Positions 46,116 through 54,559 of a stretch of 64,000 nucleotides of DNA are shown here, piece after piece. The DNA is taken from the NCBI GenBank assembly GCA_963756815.1, contig CAVWPR010000011.1, positions 8,462 to 72,461 on the forward strand, read 5' to 3'. The notes below the pieces were generated by a model that was given only the letters and a program-made list of their open reading frames with translations, had not been told where the DNA came from and made no database searches. Source of the stretch: JAENVU01 sp963756815. Lineage in GTDB: Bacteria; Actinomycetota; Acidimicrobiia; IMCC26256; JAENVU01. Position 1 is the stretch's first letter. The number at the start of each line of letters is the position of its first letter. The position numbers and the translations under genes were made by a program.

Positions 46116-46226
46116 TGGCCGCCGGGAACCCCCGGTGATCGCTGTCCGTACCGCCCACCCCGGTCGTCCGGGAGTGCGGCACCAGAGCGGGCTCTCGAGG
46201 ACGTGGAGCCCACGGAGGAGAACACC

Positions 46227-47271
46227 ATGCATCGGCTACGCATTCGCGCGGGCTTCGCCGCGCTCGCCGTCGTGCTCGTCGCCACCGGCTGCAAGTGGAA
46301 CGGGTTCGGTGACCCGGCGATCCAGTCGACCACTCGCGCCGCCCGCAACTGGCTCGTGACCCGGCAGCAGGCCGGCGGCGGCTTCGAGGTCAGCGGCTTC
46401 GACGGCTTCGAGACGCCCGACGCGATCCTCGCGATCGCCGAGGACGCGCAACAGCAGGTGGCGTGGGACACCACGCAGGCACGCGACGCGGTCGCCGCCG
46501 GTGAAGATCGGTGGGAAGTCGGCGCTGGACTGGGCCGACGACTTCGCCGACGGCCCGATCAACGCCGGCCAGGCCGCCAAGCTCGTCGTCCTGGTGGCGA
46601 AGCCGCTCGGCTACCCGGCGTCGAGCTTCAACCCGCAGGGCGACGCCAAGGCCACGAATCTCATGACCGTGGTGAACGCGGGCGCCCAGCCCAACGGCTC
46701 GTACGGCGCGTTCAACGCGACCCTCTACGCCGCGCTGGCCAAGCGGTTGGTCACCGACGCGGTGCCGGCGAAGACGCTCGCCTACATCCGCGCCGGGCAG
46801 CAGGCGTCGGGAGGTTGGGACTTCGCCAACGACCCGAACGCGTCGGACGCCGACATCGACACCACGAGTCTCGTGATCCAGGTGCTCGTGGCGGCGAAGG
46901 TCGCACCGACGGACCCGGACCTGATGCAGGCGCTCGCGTTCCTCGCGAACCGTCACCAGGCCGACGGTGCGTTCCAGTCCTTCGCGGTGGACGACCCCAA
47001 CAGCACCGCGACGGCGACGATGGCGATCACTGCGGTCGGTGAGAACGCGGCGGCATCGTGCTGGCGCGACCGCGCGGTCCCCGCGCTCACGGGTCGTGCC
47101 TACTCGTCGCCCATCGCGTGGCTGCGCGGCCAGGCCGCGACCGACGGGCACATCGCGAGTCAGAACGATGCGTTCCCGCCCGTCAACACCTTCGCCACCA
47201 CCCAGAGCGTCGAGGCGCTCCGGCGCGGATGGCTGCCGGTGGCGGTCCTGCCGCTGAAGACCTGCCCCTAG
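46227..47271 (+). CDS. B12-regulated lipoprotein with alpha/alpha-toroid (prenyltransferase/transcobalamin-like) repeats, one frame break
   Basis: The ATG at 46227 has GGAGGAG eight bases upstream. A signal peptide ends in the lipobox VVLVATGC, so the protein is surface-anchored. The rest (about 320 residues) consists of 5-6 helical repeats of the squalene-cyclase/prenyltransferase toroid type, with QxxxGGF- or GGWDF-like turns: ARNWLVTRQQAGGGFEVSGFD, AYIRAGQQASGGWDF, LAFLANRHQADGAFQSF, AWLRGQAATDGHIAS, each followed by a helix of the type TTSLVIQVLVAA. The frame breaks near 46500 at gccggtg; dropping one G joins DAVAA to VKIGGKSALDW. No DxDD cyclase or zinc-binding prenyltransferase residues are visible. 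Given the riboswitch, I infer a cobalamin-binding surface protein structurally like intrinsic factor. Confidence 0.8.
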
Positions 47272-47712
47272 TGTGTTGTGCCCTGCCAGGTTGGTGACGC
47301 GGCTGGCCGGCCCGGTTGACCTGGGCAGCACGGCGAAGCACTACAGGTGCCGGGAGTGCGCGCTCAGCTACGAGTCCGACGCGTCCCGAATGCTCACCGA
47401 GATCGACGGGAGCGGGTGACCACATGGACGGCACGCTCACCTGCCGGGCGAGCCGTCCATGTGTCACTCCGCTGGGACTACCTCGGCCGACTGAGGGGTG
47501 GGCTGAGGTTGCGGGTCGGGATCGTCCGACTGGGTGAGTCAACCGCGACGAAGCGCGCACGACCACCCACAGATTGGTGAATCCGCGCGCCGCAGCGTCG
47601 GGACCGACCTGCGGGTTGCGCGGTCGAGGTCGCACCTCAGCGGGCGATCTGGCCGATCGCTAACGTGCCGGTACCGACCCACTCTGGGAAGGGCAGGGCG
47701 AAGGGGGGCATC
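47272..47712. other. Gene-poor gap with a perfect 12-bp inverted repeat
   Basis: No convincing gene in these 441 bases. A short frame near 47332-47419 (HYRCRECALSYESD) looks like a fragment of a zinc-knuckle protein and may be a remnant. At 47421-47432 and 47452-47463 lies a perfect inverted repeat CACATGGACGGC / GCCGTCCATGTG, with four more pairs (GTGA 47416-47419 with TCAC 47464-47467) across a one-base bulge. No T-tract follows, so it is either a GC-rich terminator of the lipoprotein transcript or a protein-binding site. Confidence 0.5.
47416..47467. terminator. Strong stem-loop downstream of the B12-regulated gene
   Basis: A 12-bp perfect stem plus 4 bp beyond a single bulged base, loop 19 bases, located about 145 bases after the stop of the riboswitch-controlled lipoprotein gene. 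It lacks a U-run, as is common for actinobacterial terminators. An operator or remnant of a mobile-element end is an alternative reading. Confidence 0.4.
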
Positions 47713-48030
47713 TTGAAATTTGTCATCGAGTACGAGATCCGGACTGCGGGTCTGACCTACGAGCAGAACCTCGCGAACCAGGACGCGTTGCTCAAGGCCT
47801 TCGGGAAGTGGAAGCCCGAGAAGGGCCTCACGGTGAACGCCTTCGTGGCGAACATGAACAACGGCGGCTACGTGTTCGTCGAGGCTGACGATCCGACCGT
47901 CGTCTCTTCATTCGTCTCGAAGTACTTCTACTGGAACGACGTCAACGTGGTGCCGGTGATCGATGTTGCCGACAACGTGAAGATCGGCAACGCGTCGCTC
48001 GCGTGGGCCCGGAAGGCATCCAAGGGGTAA
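47713..48030 (+). CDS. DUF3303-family small protein
   Basis: 105 residues, matching the size of DUF3303 proteins, small alpha/beta ferredoxin-like proteins of unknown function. KFVIEYEIRTAGLTYEQNLANQDALLKAFGKWKPEKGL and NNGGYVFVEADDPTVVSSFVSKYFYWNDVNVVPVIDV follow the family pattern, including the W-x-P near residue 35 and the ending VxPVIDV. The TTG at 47713 is chosen because AAGGGGGG (47701-47708) sits directly upstream and the conserved sequence begins KFVIEYE; the frame remains open further upstream without similarity. Base composition is a little less GC-rich than its neighbours. Confidence 0.75.
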   Translation: MKFVIEYEIRTAGLTYEQNLANQDALLKAFGKWKPEKGLTVNAFVANMNNGGYVFVEADDPTVVSSFVSKYFYWNDVNVVPVIDVADNVKIGNASLAWARKASKG

Positions 48031-48087
48031 CAGTCCCGCAGCACCGCCCGCCCGATCTGCCGAGACGGGTGGCCCGATCAGCGCGGG

Positions 48088-49401
48088 CTAGTTGTCGACG
48101 ATCGCGGGGCGTCCCGCCCCGAGATCGATCGTCGCGGTGAACAGCAACCGACTCGCCGGGTAACCGACGTTCGGGCTCACGTACGCGTGGTACGCGAGCC
48201 CGAACGTCCCGGGTGCCTCCTGGAACACGGACGCGCCGCCGGGCCCGGCGATGCTCTCGTGCGACGCGAGCAGCGGCGCCGCGCCCGAGCGGTCGCACGG
48301 ACCGAGCGCGCCGGCGCAGTGGACCACTCCGGTCGCGTACTTCGAGCCGTTCCAGTTGCCCCCGGAGAAGAACAACCAGCTGCCACCGCCGGTCACGAGC
48401 ATGCTCGGTGCCTCGACGTTCGTGTCCTCCCACCGCTGACTCGCGCGCAGCAGCTCGCGCTCGTCCCCGGCGAGCGCGAGGCCGTCGGGCGTGAGGGGCG
48501 CAGCGACGATCGCCGCCGGCCGTTCCCGCTTCCAGAGGAGCGCGGGGGCGCCGTCCGCACCGACGACCGCCTCCGGATCGAGCGCCTCACGATCACCGCA
48601 CACGAGCGGCGCGGTCGACGTGTCGACGTAGGGGCCGCCCGGGCCGAACGAGGTCGCGCGCGAGATGCACTGACGGCCGGTCGCCGCCTCGCGCACCGTG
48701 TAGTACATGACGTATCCGAGCAGGCGCGGCAGCACCGACGGCGCCCAGGTGTGGCCGCCGGCGGCCCATGCCGGGAACCGGCCGAGCGCCTCCCCCGCCG
48801 TCGTCCACGCGCCGTCGCTCCCCCGGCGGATCACCTGGATGTTGCCGCCGGTCGCGTTGGTGGCGAACGCCCACTGCTCGGTGCCGGCGACGAGGACGAA
48901 CGGGTCGGGGAAGTCGAAGCCGTAGCGAGGCGTCGGTCCGCCCTGCGCAGCCTGTGCGGCACGGCACGGCGCGTCCACCAGCTGGAGGGCGGAGACGGTC
49001 GCGGCAGTGTCGTGGCGCTGCAGGGCGTCGAGGGCGGCGCCGGCGCCGCCGATGCACTGGCGCACCACGACCACTTCTGCGTTCTTGGCGTTGCGCGTGT
49101 TCAGGGCGTCGTCGCGGCTGGCATTGGTGGCCGCGAGCTGATCGTTGCGCAGCTGGATCGACGTCGCGGCGCCGTCGCGCTCCGCCCGCGCCTTGATGCC
49201 GTCGCGGCGCGCCGCGTGCAGGCGGTGGCTCTGGGTGGCGAGGGCGGCGCGCGCGGTCGCGAGACGGGCACGCGCCGCGTTGCGGGCCTCGAGCGCGTCG
49301 CGACGCGCGTCCCACGCGCCGTCGAGGTTCCACGCGGTCGTGGCGAGGGCGACGACCGCGAGCACCGCCCCGACGGTCACCCAGCGGCGCGGGGTCACCA
49401 T
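48088..49401 (-). CDS. Membrane-anchored protein with coiled-coil stalk and GH43-like five-bladed propeller
   Basis: 437 residues, intact, ATG at 49401. One membrane segment (WVTVGAVLAVVALATTAWNL) is followed by a coiled coil (ARRDALEARNAARARLATARAAL onward). A small Cys-containing module comes next (VVVRQCIGGAGAALDAL ... VDAPCRAAQ), then a domain with glycoside-hydrolase 43/five-bladed propeller features. These are FDFPDPFVLVAGTEQWAFAT (the DPF entry motif with Asp), GGHTWAPSVLP, LDPEAVVGADGAPALLWKR, NVEAPSMLVTGGGSWLFFSGG (Glu in EAPS) and HESIAGPGGAS. A catalytic Asp and Glu are therefore plausible. I infer an extracellular arabinan/xylan-type or sugar-binding role. The small gene immediately upstream is a paralogue of its stalk. 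Confidence 0.8.
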   Translation of the reverse strand: MVTPRRWVTVGAVLAVVALATTAWNLDGAWDARRDALEARNAARARLATARAALATQSHRLHAARRDGIKARAERDGAATSIQLRNDQLAATNASRDDALNTRNAKNAEVVVVRQCIGGAGAALDALQRHDTAATVSALQLVDAPCRAAQAAQGGPTPRYGFDFPDPFVLVAGTEQWAFATNATGGNIQVIRRGSDGAWTTAGEALGRFPAWAAGGHTWAPSVLPRLLGYVMYYTVREAATGRQCISRATSFGPGGPYVDTSTAPLVCGDREALDPEAVVGADGAPALLWKRERPAAIVAAPLTPDGLALAGDERELLRASQRWEDTNVEAPSMLVTGGGSWLFFSGGNWNGSKYATGVVHCAGALGPCDRSGAAPLLASHESIAGPGGASVFQEAPGTFGLAYHAYVSPNVGYPASRLLFTATIDLGAGRPAIVDN

Positions 49402-49411
49402 TCTCCCGCGC

Positions 49412-49831
49412 TCACGTGACCGACCGGCACTCGCTGCGGACGGAGTCGAGCGTGCGCACCGAGCCCGGATCCCCCACGCTCACCTGGTTGAGCGCACGGT
49501 TGATCCCGTCGAGGCAGGCCCGGAGCGTTCCGACCTGGCCGTTCGCCGCGTACGCGGCGAGCACGGCGTCGTCACGCTCGCGCTCGACGCCGGTGATCTG
49601 GGCGGCGACCGCGTCGGCGACGGCTCGGAGGTCGGCGGCCTCCTTGCGGGTGCCGGTGTTCGCCTGCTCGACCGCGCCCGCGCTGCGGACGACGCGGTGC
49701 AGCTCGCGTTGGGTGCGAACGAGCGTGGCGAGGGCCCGGCTCCGCGCGGAACGCGCCGCCGCCCGGTCGTCGACGAGCTGCTGGCGGCGCCAGAGCCCGA
49801 GCCCCACGAGCGCGACGACGACCACCATCAC
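49412..49831 (-). CDS. Small membrane-anchored coiled-coil protein, paralogous to the stalk of its neighbour
   Basis: 139 residues: one membrane helix (MVVVVALVGLGLW), a coiled coil (RSARSRALATLVRTQRELHRVVRS; KEAADLRAVADAVAAQITGVERERD) and a terminal two-Cys module LRACLDGINRALNQVSVGDPGS ... SVRSECRSV. The last part matches the neighbour's RQCIGGAGAALDALQRHD ... VDAPCRAA in spacing and pattern, so the two genes share an ancestral stalk. The stop lies 10 bases before the ATG of the GH43-like gene, so they form an operon. The start is uncertain: adjacent GTG (49834) and ATG (49831). Function unknown. Confidence 0.65.
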   Translation of the reverse strand: MMVVVVALVGLGLWRRQQLVDDRAAARSARSRALATLVRTQRELHRVVRSAGAVEQANTGTRKEAADLRAVADAVAAQITGVERERDDAVLAAYAANGQVGTLRACLDGINRALNQVSVGDPGSVRTLDSVRSECRSVT

Positions 49832-49975
49832 GGCGATCAGTCCTGCCCGACGCGCGCGTCATCTCAGGGATTTCGTCCACCGTCGCATCACACGATTCTG
49901 CCCGGCACGCGAGGTGCCGCCGGACGCGGTCGCGCCGCCCTCAGGAACCCGACCCGGCCCGCCGATGCACCGAGG

Positions 49976-50975
49976 ATGACCGTCGACGAGAGCTTCTGGA
50001 CCGATCGGGCGTTTCGCGTCATGGGCACCCGGGCGCGGATCCTCGTGCAGGGTGGACCCGACGGGCTCGCGGCGCGCGGTGAGGCGCTGGCGCGCGAGCT
50101 CGAGGCCCGGTGGACACGCTTCGATCCCGAGAGCGAGCTCATGCGCCTGAACGCGAGCGGTGGGCGACCGGTGCGCGTGAGCGAGCCCACGTTCGCGCTC
50201 GTCGCCCGCGCCGTCGACGCCTGGCACCGGACCGCGGGCCGGTTCGACCCGACCGGTCTCGACGCGCTCGTCGCGTCCGGGTACGACCGCGACTTCGCCG
50301 CCGTGCGTGCGGACGATGTCGCCGCGGTCCCGGACGGTCTCCACGGGTCGGTTGCCGGGATGTCGTGGGATCGTTCTCGATCCGCTCGTCGCGTCGGTCA
50401 CCCTGCCGCGTGACGTGCACCTCGATCTCGGCGGGATCGGGAAGGGCTACGGCGCCGACCGCGTGGTCGCCGCGCTCGCGGACGCCGGCGCGACCGGGGT
50501 GTGCGTGGACCTCGGCGGCGACCTCCGGGTGGCGGGGACCGGCCCGTACGCGGGCGCCTGGACCGTGGAGTTCAGGGTGCCGGAGCTCGCGGACCGGTTC
50601 GGTCGACTGCGGCTCGCGAGCGGTGCGGTCGCCACCAGCACGACGGGCCGGCGGCGGTGGACGCGCGGCGGCGTCGACGTGCACCACCTCATCGATCCCG
50701 CGACCGGTCGCGCCAGCCGTTCGGGGGTGGCGACCGTGACCGTGCTCGCGGCCGACGGCTGGTGGGCCGAGGTCCTGGCCAAGGCCGCGTTGGTCGCGGG
50801 CGTGGCCGCCGGCCGGGCGCTGCTCGAGGGCGCGGGTGTCGACGGCGCGCTCGTCGCCGACGACGGCGCGGTGCACAGCACGAGCGGATTCGCGCGCTGG
50901 TGCGAGCGGCCGGACACCGGGACGCCGTACGCACCGGCGGTGGTCACGTCCGGAGCAGGTACTCGCTCGTCGTGA
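49976..50975 (+). CDS. apbE: FAD:protein FMN transferase (ApbE family), one frame break
   Basis: Attaches FMN covalently to threonine in target flavoproteins, using FAD and Mg2+. Family blocks: FRVMGTRARILVQGG, LEARWTRFDPESELMRLNAS (the F-x-x-x-S-E-L-x-x-L-N motif), AGRFDPT, then DLGGIGKGYGADRVVAAL, ATSTTGRRRW and HHLIDPATGR, the Mg/FAD motif. The frame breaks near 50355; dropping one base joins GLHGS to PGCRGIVLDPLVAS. About 332 residues after repair. The ATG at 49976 is preferred. The convergent EthD-like gene overlaps its last 32 bases. Target flavoproteins are not evident in the neighbourhood. Confidence 0.9.
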
Positions 50976-51666
50976 AGCTCCGCAGGTCCTCGAGATCGAG
51001 GAAGGCGGTGACGCTCTCGAGCATCGCGGAGAGGTTGCGGCGCATGAGGTCCGCATCGCCGTCGGCGCAGTAGAAGAGCATCGGGTCGGTGAGGTGCTCG
51101 GGCGACGGCCACGCCTCCTCGACGATCCCGTCGATCGGTGGTGCGTCGGGCGTGATCGGCCGGGCCACCGCGTTGCGGACGTAGCGCATGCGGGGCTGCA
51201 TCGCCTCGGAGACGGGCGACTGCACGGTGTGCCAGTGCGTGATCCACGCCTCTTCGCTCATGCGGGCCGGTCGACGCAGGAGCGTCACCATGACGACGCC
51301 CGGCGACCGTTCACCGTCCGGCCACGACCGCGGTGTGCCGAACCGGTTGCCGCCGTAGTCGGTGTAGAGCGACTCGGTGACGAGGTATCCGGCGACCCGC
51401 TCGCTCGCGTCGCGGAGCGCGGCTTCGTACGGTGCGCGGTCGTCGTAGCGATCGAGCCAGACCGACACCAGTGCGAACGGCTGGGCCTCGTCCGCCGGTG
51501 CCGGCATCGGGACCGGCACCTGGGCGTCGCCGTCGTCGATCTGCATCGAGAGTCCACGCGGACCGAGTGCGAGCAGCGCGGGTGCGAGGTCGTCGCGAGC
51601 GATCCGACCGTGATCGGCGGGCGTCAGCCCGTCGCGCGGCCAACACAGGTACTGCAGCTTCTCCAT
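50944..51666 (-). CDS. EthD-like dimeric alpha/beta-barrel protein
   Basis: 240 residues, intact, ATG at 51666. Two ferredoxin-like halves are visible. The second contains GVVMVTLLRRPARMSEEAWITHWHTVQSPVSEAMQPRMRYVRN, with the pattern seen in EthD and related dimeric barrels (the RRP-x-M-S-E-E-x-W-x-x-H-W stretch). The first half is LQYLCWPRDGLTPADHGRIARDDLAPALLALG. Such proteins often act in degradation or polyketide-type chemistry, but many are uncharacterised. The role here is unknown. Divergent from or adjacent to the aquaporin gene upstream on the same strand, separated by 161 bases. Confidence 0.7.
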   Translation of the reverse strand: MEKLQYLCWPRDGLTPADHGRIARDDLAPALLALGPRGLSMQIDDGDAQVPVPMPAPADEAQPFALVSVWLDRYDDRAPYEAALRDASERVAGYLVTESLYTDYGGNRFGTPRSWPDGERSPGVVMVTLLRRPARMSEEAWITHWHTVQSPVSEAMQPRMRYVRNAVARPITPDAPPIDGIVEEAWPSPEHLTDPMLFYCADGDADLMRRNLSAMLESVTAFLDLEDLRSFTTSEYLLRT

Positions 51667-51827
51667 GGACGGACTCTCGCGCACGGTGCGGTGCTCGGAC
51701 CGCGTCCGGCGGGATCCCCTCGCCCCTCCCGCCTCCGGAACCCGGCCACGTCGTTGGAGCCGGCCGTCCGGAGACGGGAGGAGAGGAAGTTCGAGGGGAG
51801 ATCGGTTCGCCTCGCGGCGAGGTGCGG

Positions 51828-52541
51828 CTACGCGTCCTCGGCGGGTACGAGCGCGCGCCACACGACGGCGCCGAGGACGCCGCCGACGAGCGGGAACACG
51901 ATGAACACCCAGAGCTGGCGGAGCGCCCAACCACCCTGGAAGACCGCGGTCGCGAGGCTTCGCACGGGGTTCACGGAGGTGTTGTCGACCGGGATGGTGA
52001 CGAGGTGGATGATGGTGAGCATCAGCCCGACGGCGATGCCGGTGAAGCCGGCCGGCATCGACCGGCGGCTCGTGCTCGCGATCACGAAGATGAACAGCGC
52101 GGTGAAGACGATCTCCACGAGGATCGCGGACCCGATCGGGAAGCCGCCGGGCGAGTGTGCCCCGTACCCGTTGGACGCGAAGCCGGACGCCTTCGCGCTG
52201 AAGCCGTCGACCCCGCTCGCGATGACGTAGATGACGAGCGCACCGAGCAGGCCGCCGACGATCTGGCCGCCGAGATAGAACGGCACGTCCTTGCCGTCGG
52301 TCTTCTTGATGGCCCACAGGCCGATCGTGACCGCCGGGTTGATGTGGCAGCCCGAGATCGACCCGATCGCGTACGCGGCGCAGAGCAGCGCGAGCCCGAA
52401 GGCGAGGGCGACGCCGAGGATGCCGACCGAGCCGGATTCGAAGAATCCCCCGGTCGCGAGGATCGCCGTGCCGGGCCCGCCGACGACGAGGATCATGGTG
52501 CCGAGTCCCTCGGCGAGGGCGATACGGGCAGACTGGTTCAT
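51828..52541 (-). CDS. Aquaporin (MIP family), AqpZ-like with an NPV second motif
   Basis: Six-helix water channel, 237 residues. The first pore motif is GCHINPAVTIG and the second is DNTSVNPVRSLA, where canonical aquaporins have NPA; the arginine of the selectivity filter follows directly (NPVR). The His in the selectivity filter position (LTIIHLVTIPV) favours water over glycerol. A good ribosome-binding site (GGAGGATC) precedes the ATG at 52541. A loop insertion VDGFSAKASGFASNGYGAH extends the extracellular side. Val for Ala in the second motif is tolerated in some channels and may alter selectivity slightly. Confidence 0.9.
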   Translation of the reverse strand: MNQSARIALAEGLGTMILVVGGPGTAILATGGFFESGSVGILGVALAFGLALLCAAYAIGSISGCHINPAVTIGLWAIKKTDGKDVPFYLGGQIVGGLLGALVIYVIASGVDGFSAKASGFASNGYGAHSPGGFPIGSAILVEIVFTALFIFVIASTSRRSMPAGFTGIAVGLMLTIIHLVTIPVDNTSVNPVRSLATAVFQGGWALRQLWVFIVFPLVGGVLGAVVWRALVPAEDA

Positions 52542-52801
52542 TGCCGATCCTCCAGGAGTCCGGCTCCGCCCGGCGGCGAGTGTAGGGAGCCGACCGTCCG
52601 CGGCCGGGGATGGTCGGCCGATCACGGCGCCGCCGGCCCTGGGCGTCAGGTGGCCGTCAGCCGATCGCGCGGGAGAGTTCGCGGTCTCACCCCACCGCCG
52701 CGGGTGATGCGACCGCCCGTTCGGCCTAGAGTGCCGCCAGTCGCCCAGGGCGGGCGAAATGGGCACACCACCTTCTGGGGTGGACGGGACGGGAGCGCAC
52801 C
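52542..52801. other. Divergent intergenic region with a hairpin near the surface-protein start
   Basis: 260 bases between the aquaporin and surface-protein starts. No gene seen. A small hairpin CCACC ttctgg GGTGG lies at about 52769-52784, roughly 18 bases before the ATG of the surface protein, where it could affect ribosome access. No known riboswitch core was recognised; I compared by memory against c-di-GMP and cobalamin cores only. Confidence 0.4.
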
Positions 52802-54476
52802 ATGTTCAAGCACAAGAAGCTGGTCATTGCCATCTGCAGTGTCGCGGTGATCATCGCGACGACGGTGCGGAGTCGCAGTACCGCGCGACATCAGCTCGTC
52901 GACCGGCTCGGTCGTGTACCTGAGCTCGCCACCGGCCTCGGTGAGGCGAAGAACGCGTGCGCGAGAGCGCGACGCAGGTGCAGGCATTCGACGAGCGACA
53001 GGGCGTTGCGCTCGCGTCGGCGGTCGCCGTCGAGCGCGCTCGGTGACGAACACGACCACGTTCCCGATGAGCTCGGTGACGTCGTTTCCCCACGAAGCAG
53101 TGCGACGGTGCCGGCCACCACGGTCGTCGACAGTCACCTGATCCACAGCGACATCCCACAGTCGGGCAGGCCGACGACGGGCCGGACGGCCACGCTGACG
53201 TTCAGCACTCCCACGGTCGAGCATCGCGTCGCGCGTCGACGAGCCGACTGGCCGACGACCGACGCCGCGGCTGGGGGGCGCCCACCACGCAGTACGCCGG
53301 CAACACTCACGGGCGGGGGCTCGAGAGCAGCAGCGGCAGCAACATGGAGAACAACTCGCACGGTCCGCCGACAGCTTCAGGATCACGGGCGCGAACACTC
53401 TGTCGATCAGCCTCAGCACGTACTACATGGACGAGATCCGCGTCCTCACGAAGCACCCCGTTCCCGTCGCCGTCAACGACGACTATTCGGTGAACGTGCC
53501 GGATCAGCTCAGCGCCAACGTGCTCGCCAACGACAGCAATCCGGGCGGCTCGTCGCCGCTCACGGCCGTCCTGGTGAGCAACCCGAACCCCTTGAAGGCG
53601 CAGTCCTTCTCTCTGAATTCGGACGGCTCGTTCACGTACACGCCGTACGCCAACGCGACCGGTACCGACACGTTCACCTATCAGGCGAAGGACGGCTCCG
53701 GGGCCCTGTCGGCCACCGCGACCGTCACGATCACGCTCAACCAGTCACCCGTCGCACACGACGACGCCAGCTTCAGCACCGAGGTGCAGACGCCTCTGAA
53801 CGGCAGCATCGCCGCGGACGTGACCGATGACGGTCCTGCTCCGCTGACGTTCTCGTTGGTGAACGGCCCGAGCCACGCCGCCGTGAACGGCTTCACCCTG
53901 AACGGCAACGGGTCGTTCTCGTACACGCCGGCTGACGGGTACTCCGACGCCACGACGCCGGATACGTTCACGTACCGGGCGACCGACGGCGGTGGGGCGG
54001 TCTCGAACACCGCGACGGTGAGCATCACGGTGTATCCGGTCGTCACGTTCGGGAACCCGGCCACCGTCTCCGACGGTGACACGAGCGGAACCTTCTCGCT
54101 CGTCGACCCGAACGCACCCGGGAAGCGGTTCACGGCGTCCGCCGACGCGGACGCGCACACGGTGACGTTCGTTCCCAGCGGGTCGAGCCAGCAGGTCGAC
54201 TACCGCGGCTTCGTCTCGTTCGGGGCCGATTCGTCGTACACGCCGGGCCAGCCCGTCGCGCTGAACCTGAGCTACGACCCCACGGGTGGCGACACGTTCC
54301 GACCCGTCCAGTGGTGTGTCGCGCCGCAGTTCGACGGCAGCCACAACGTGACCGCCGCGACCATTCCCTTCGGGGAGACGTGGTGTCTCGCGTCGGCAGT
54401 GACGGACGCCGACGCGTCGGGTGTCCCGGTGACCACGTTCCAGGTCTTCGGCCACGACGACCCGAAGTTCCGCTGA
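52802..54476 (+). CDS. Secreted surface protein with an actinobacterial N-terminal domain and cadherin-like domains, frame-broken N terminus
   Basis: A signal peptide (KLVIAICSVAVIIATT) follows the ATG at 52802. From about 52870 to 53430 the frame changes several times. In order, the pieces are DISSSTGSVVYLSSPPASV, ESATQVQAFDERQGVALAS, DSHLIHSDIP, TATLTFSTP and NTLSISLSTYYMDEIRVLTK. I recognise the layout as a common unnamed extracellular domain of actinobacterial surface proteins. The intact part (53427 on, 349 residues) has two cadherin-like/tandem-95-type modules (VNDDYSVNVPDQLSANVLANDSN; DGSFTYTPYANATGTDTFTY; NGSFSYTPADGYSDATTPDTFTY) and a C-terminal beta domain with two Cys (WCVAPQF, ETWCLAS). 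Likely a wall-associated adhesin or polysaccharide-binding protein. No anchor motif was seen. Confidence 0.75.
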
Positions 54477-54486
54477 TTCTTCCGCT

Positions 54487-54540
54487 GACCCCGTTCCGGT
54501 GGCCGTCCTCGTGTCGTGAGGCCGGCCGCCGGAACGGGTC
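54487..54540. terminator. Bidirectional terminator between convergent genes
   Basis: Inverted repeat GACC(C)CGTTCCGG (54487-54499) and CCGGAACGGGTC (54529-54540), 12 pairs with one bulged C, with further GC pairing inside (GGCC / GGCC). It lies 10 bases after the surface-protein stop and 20 bases before the convergent cyclase-gene stop, and so serves both. Confidence 0.65.
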
Positions 54541-54559
54541 GGTCGACGCCCGTCGCCGG

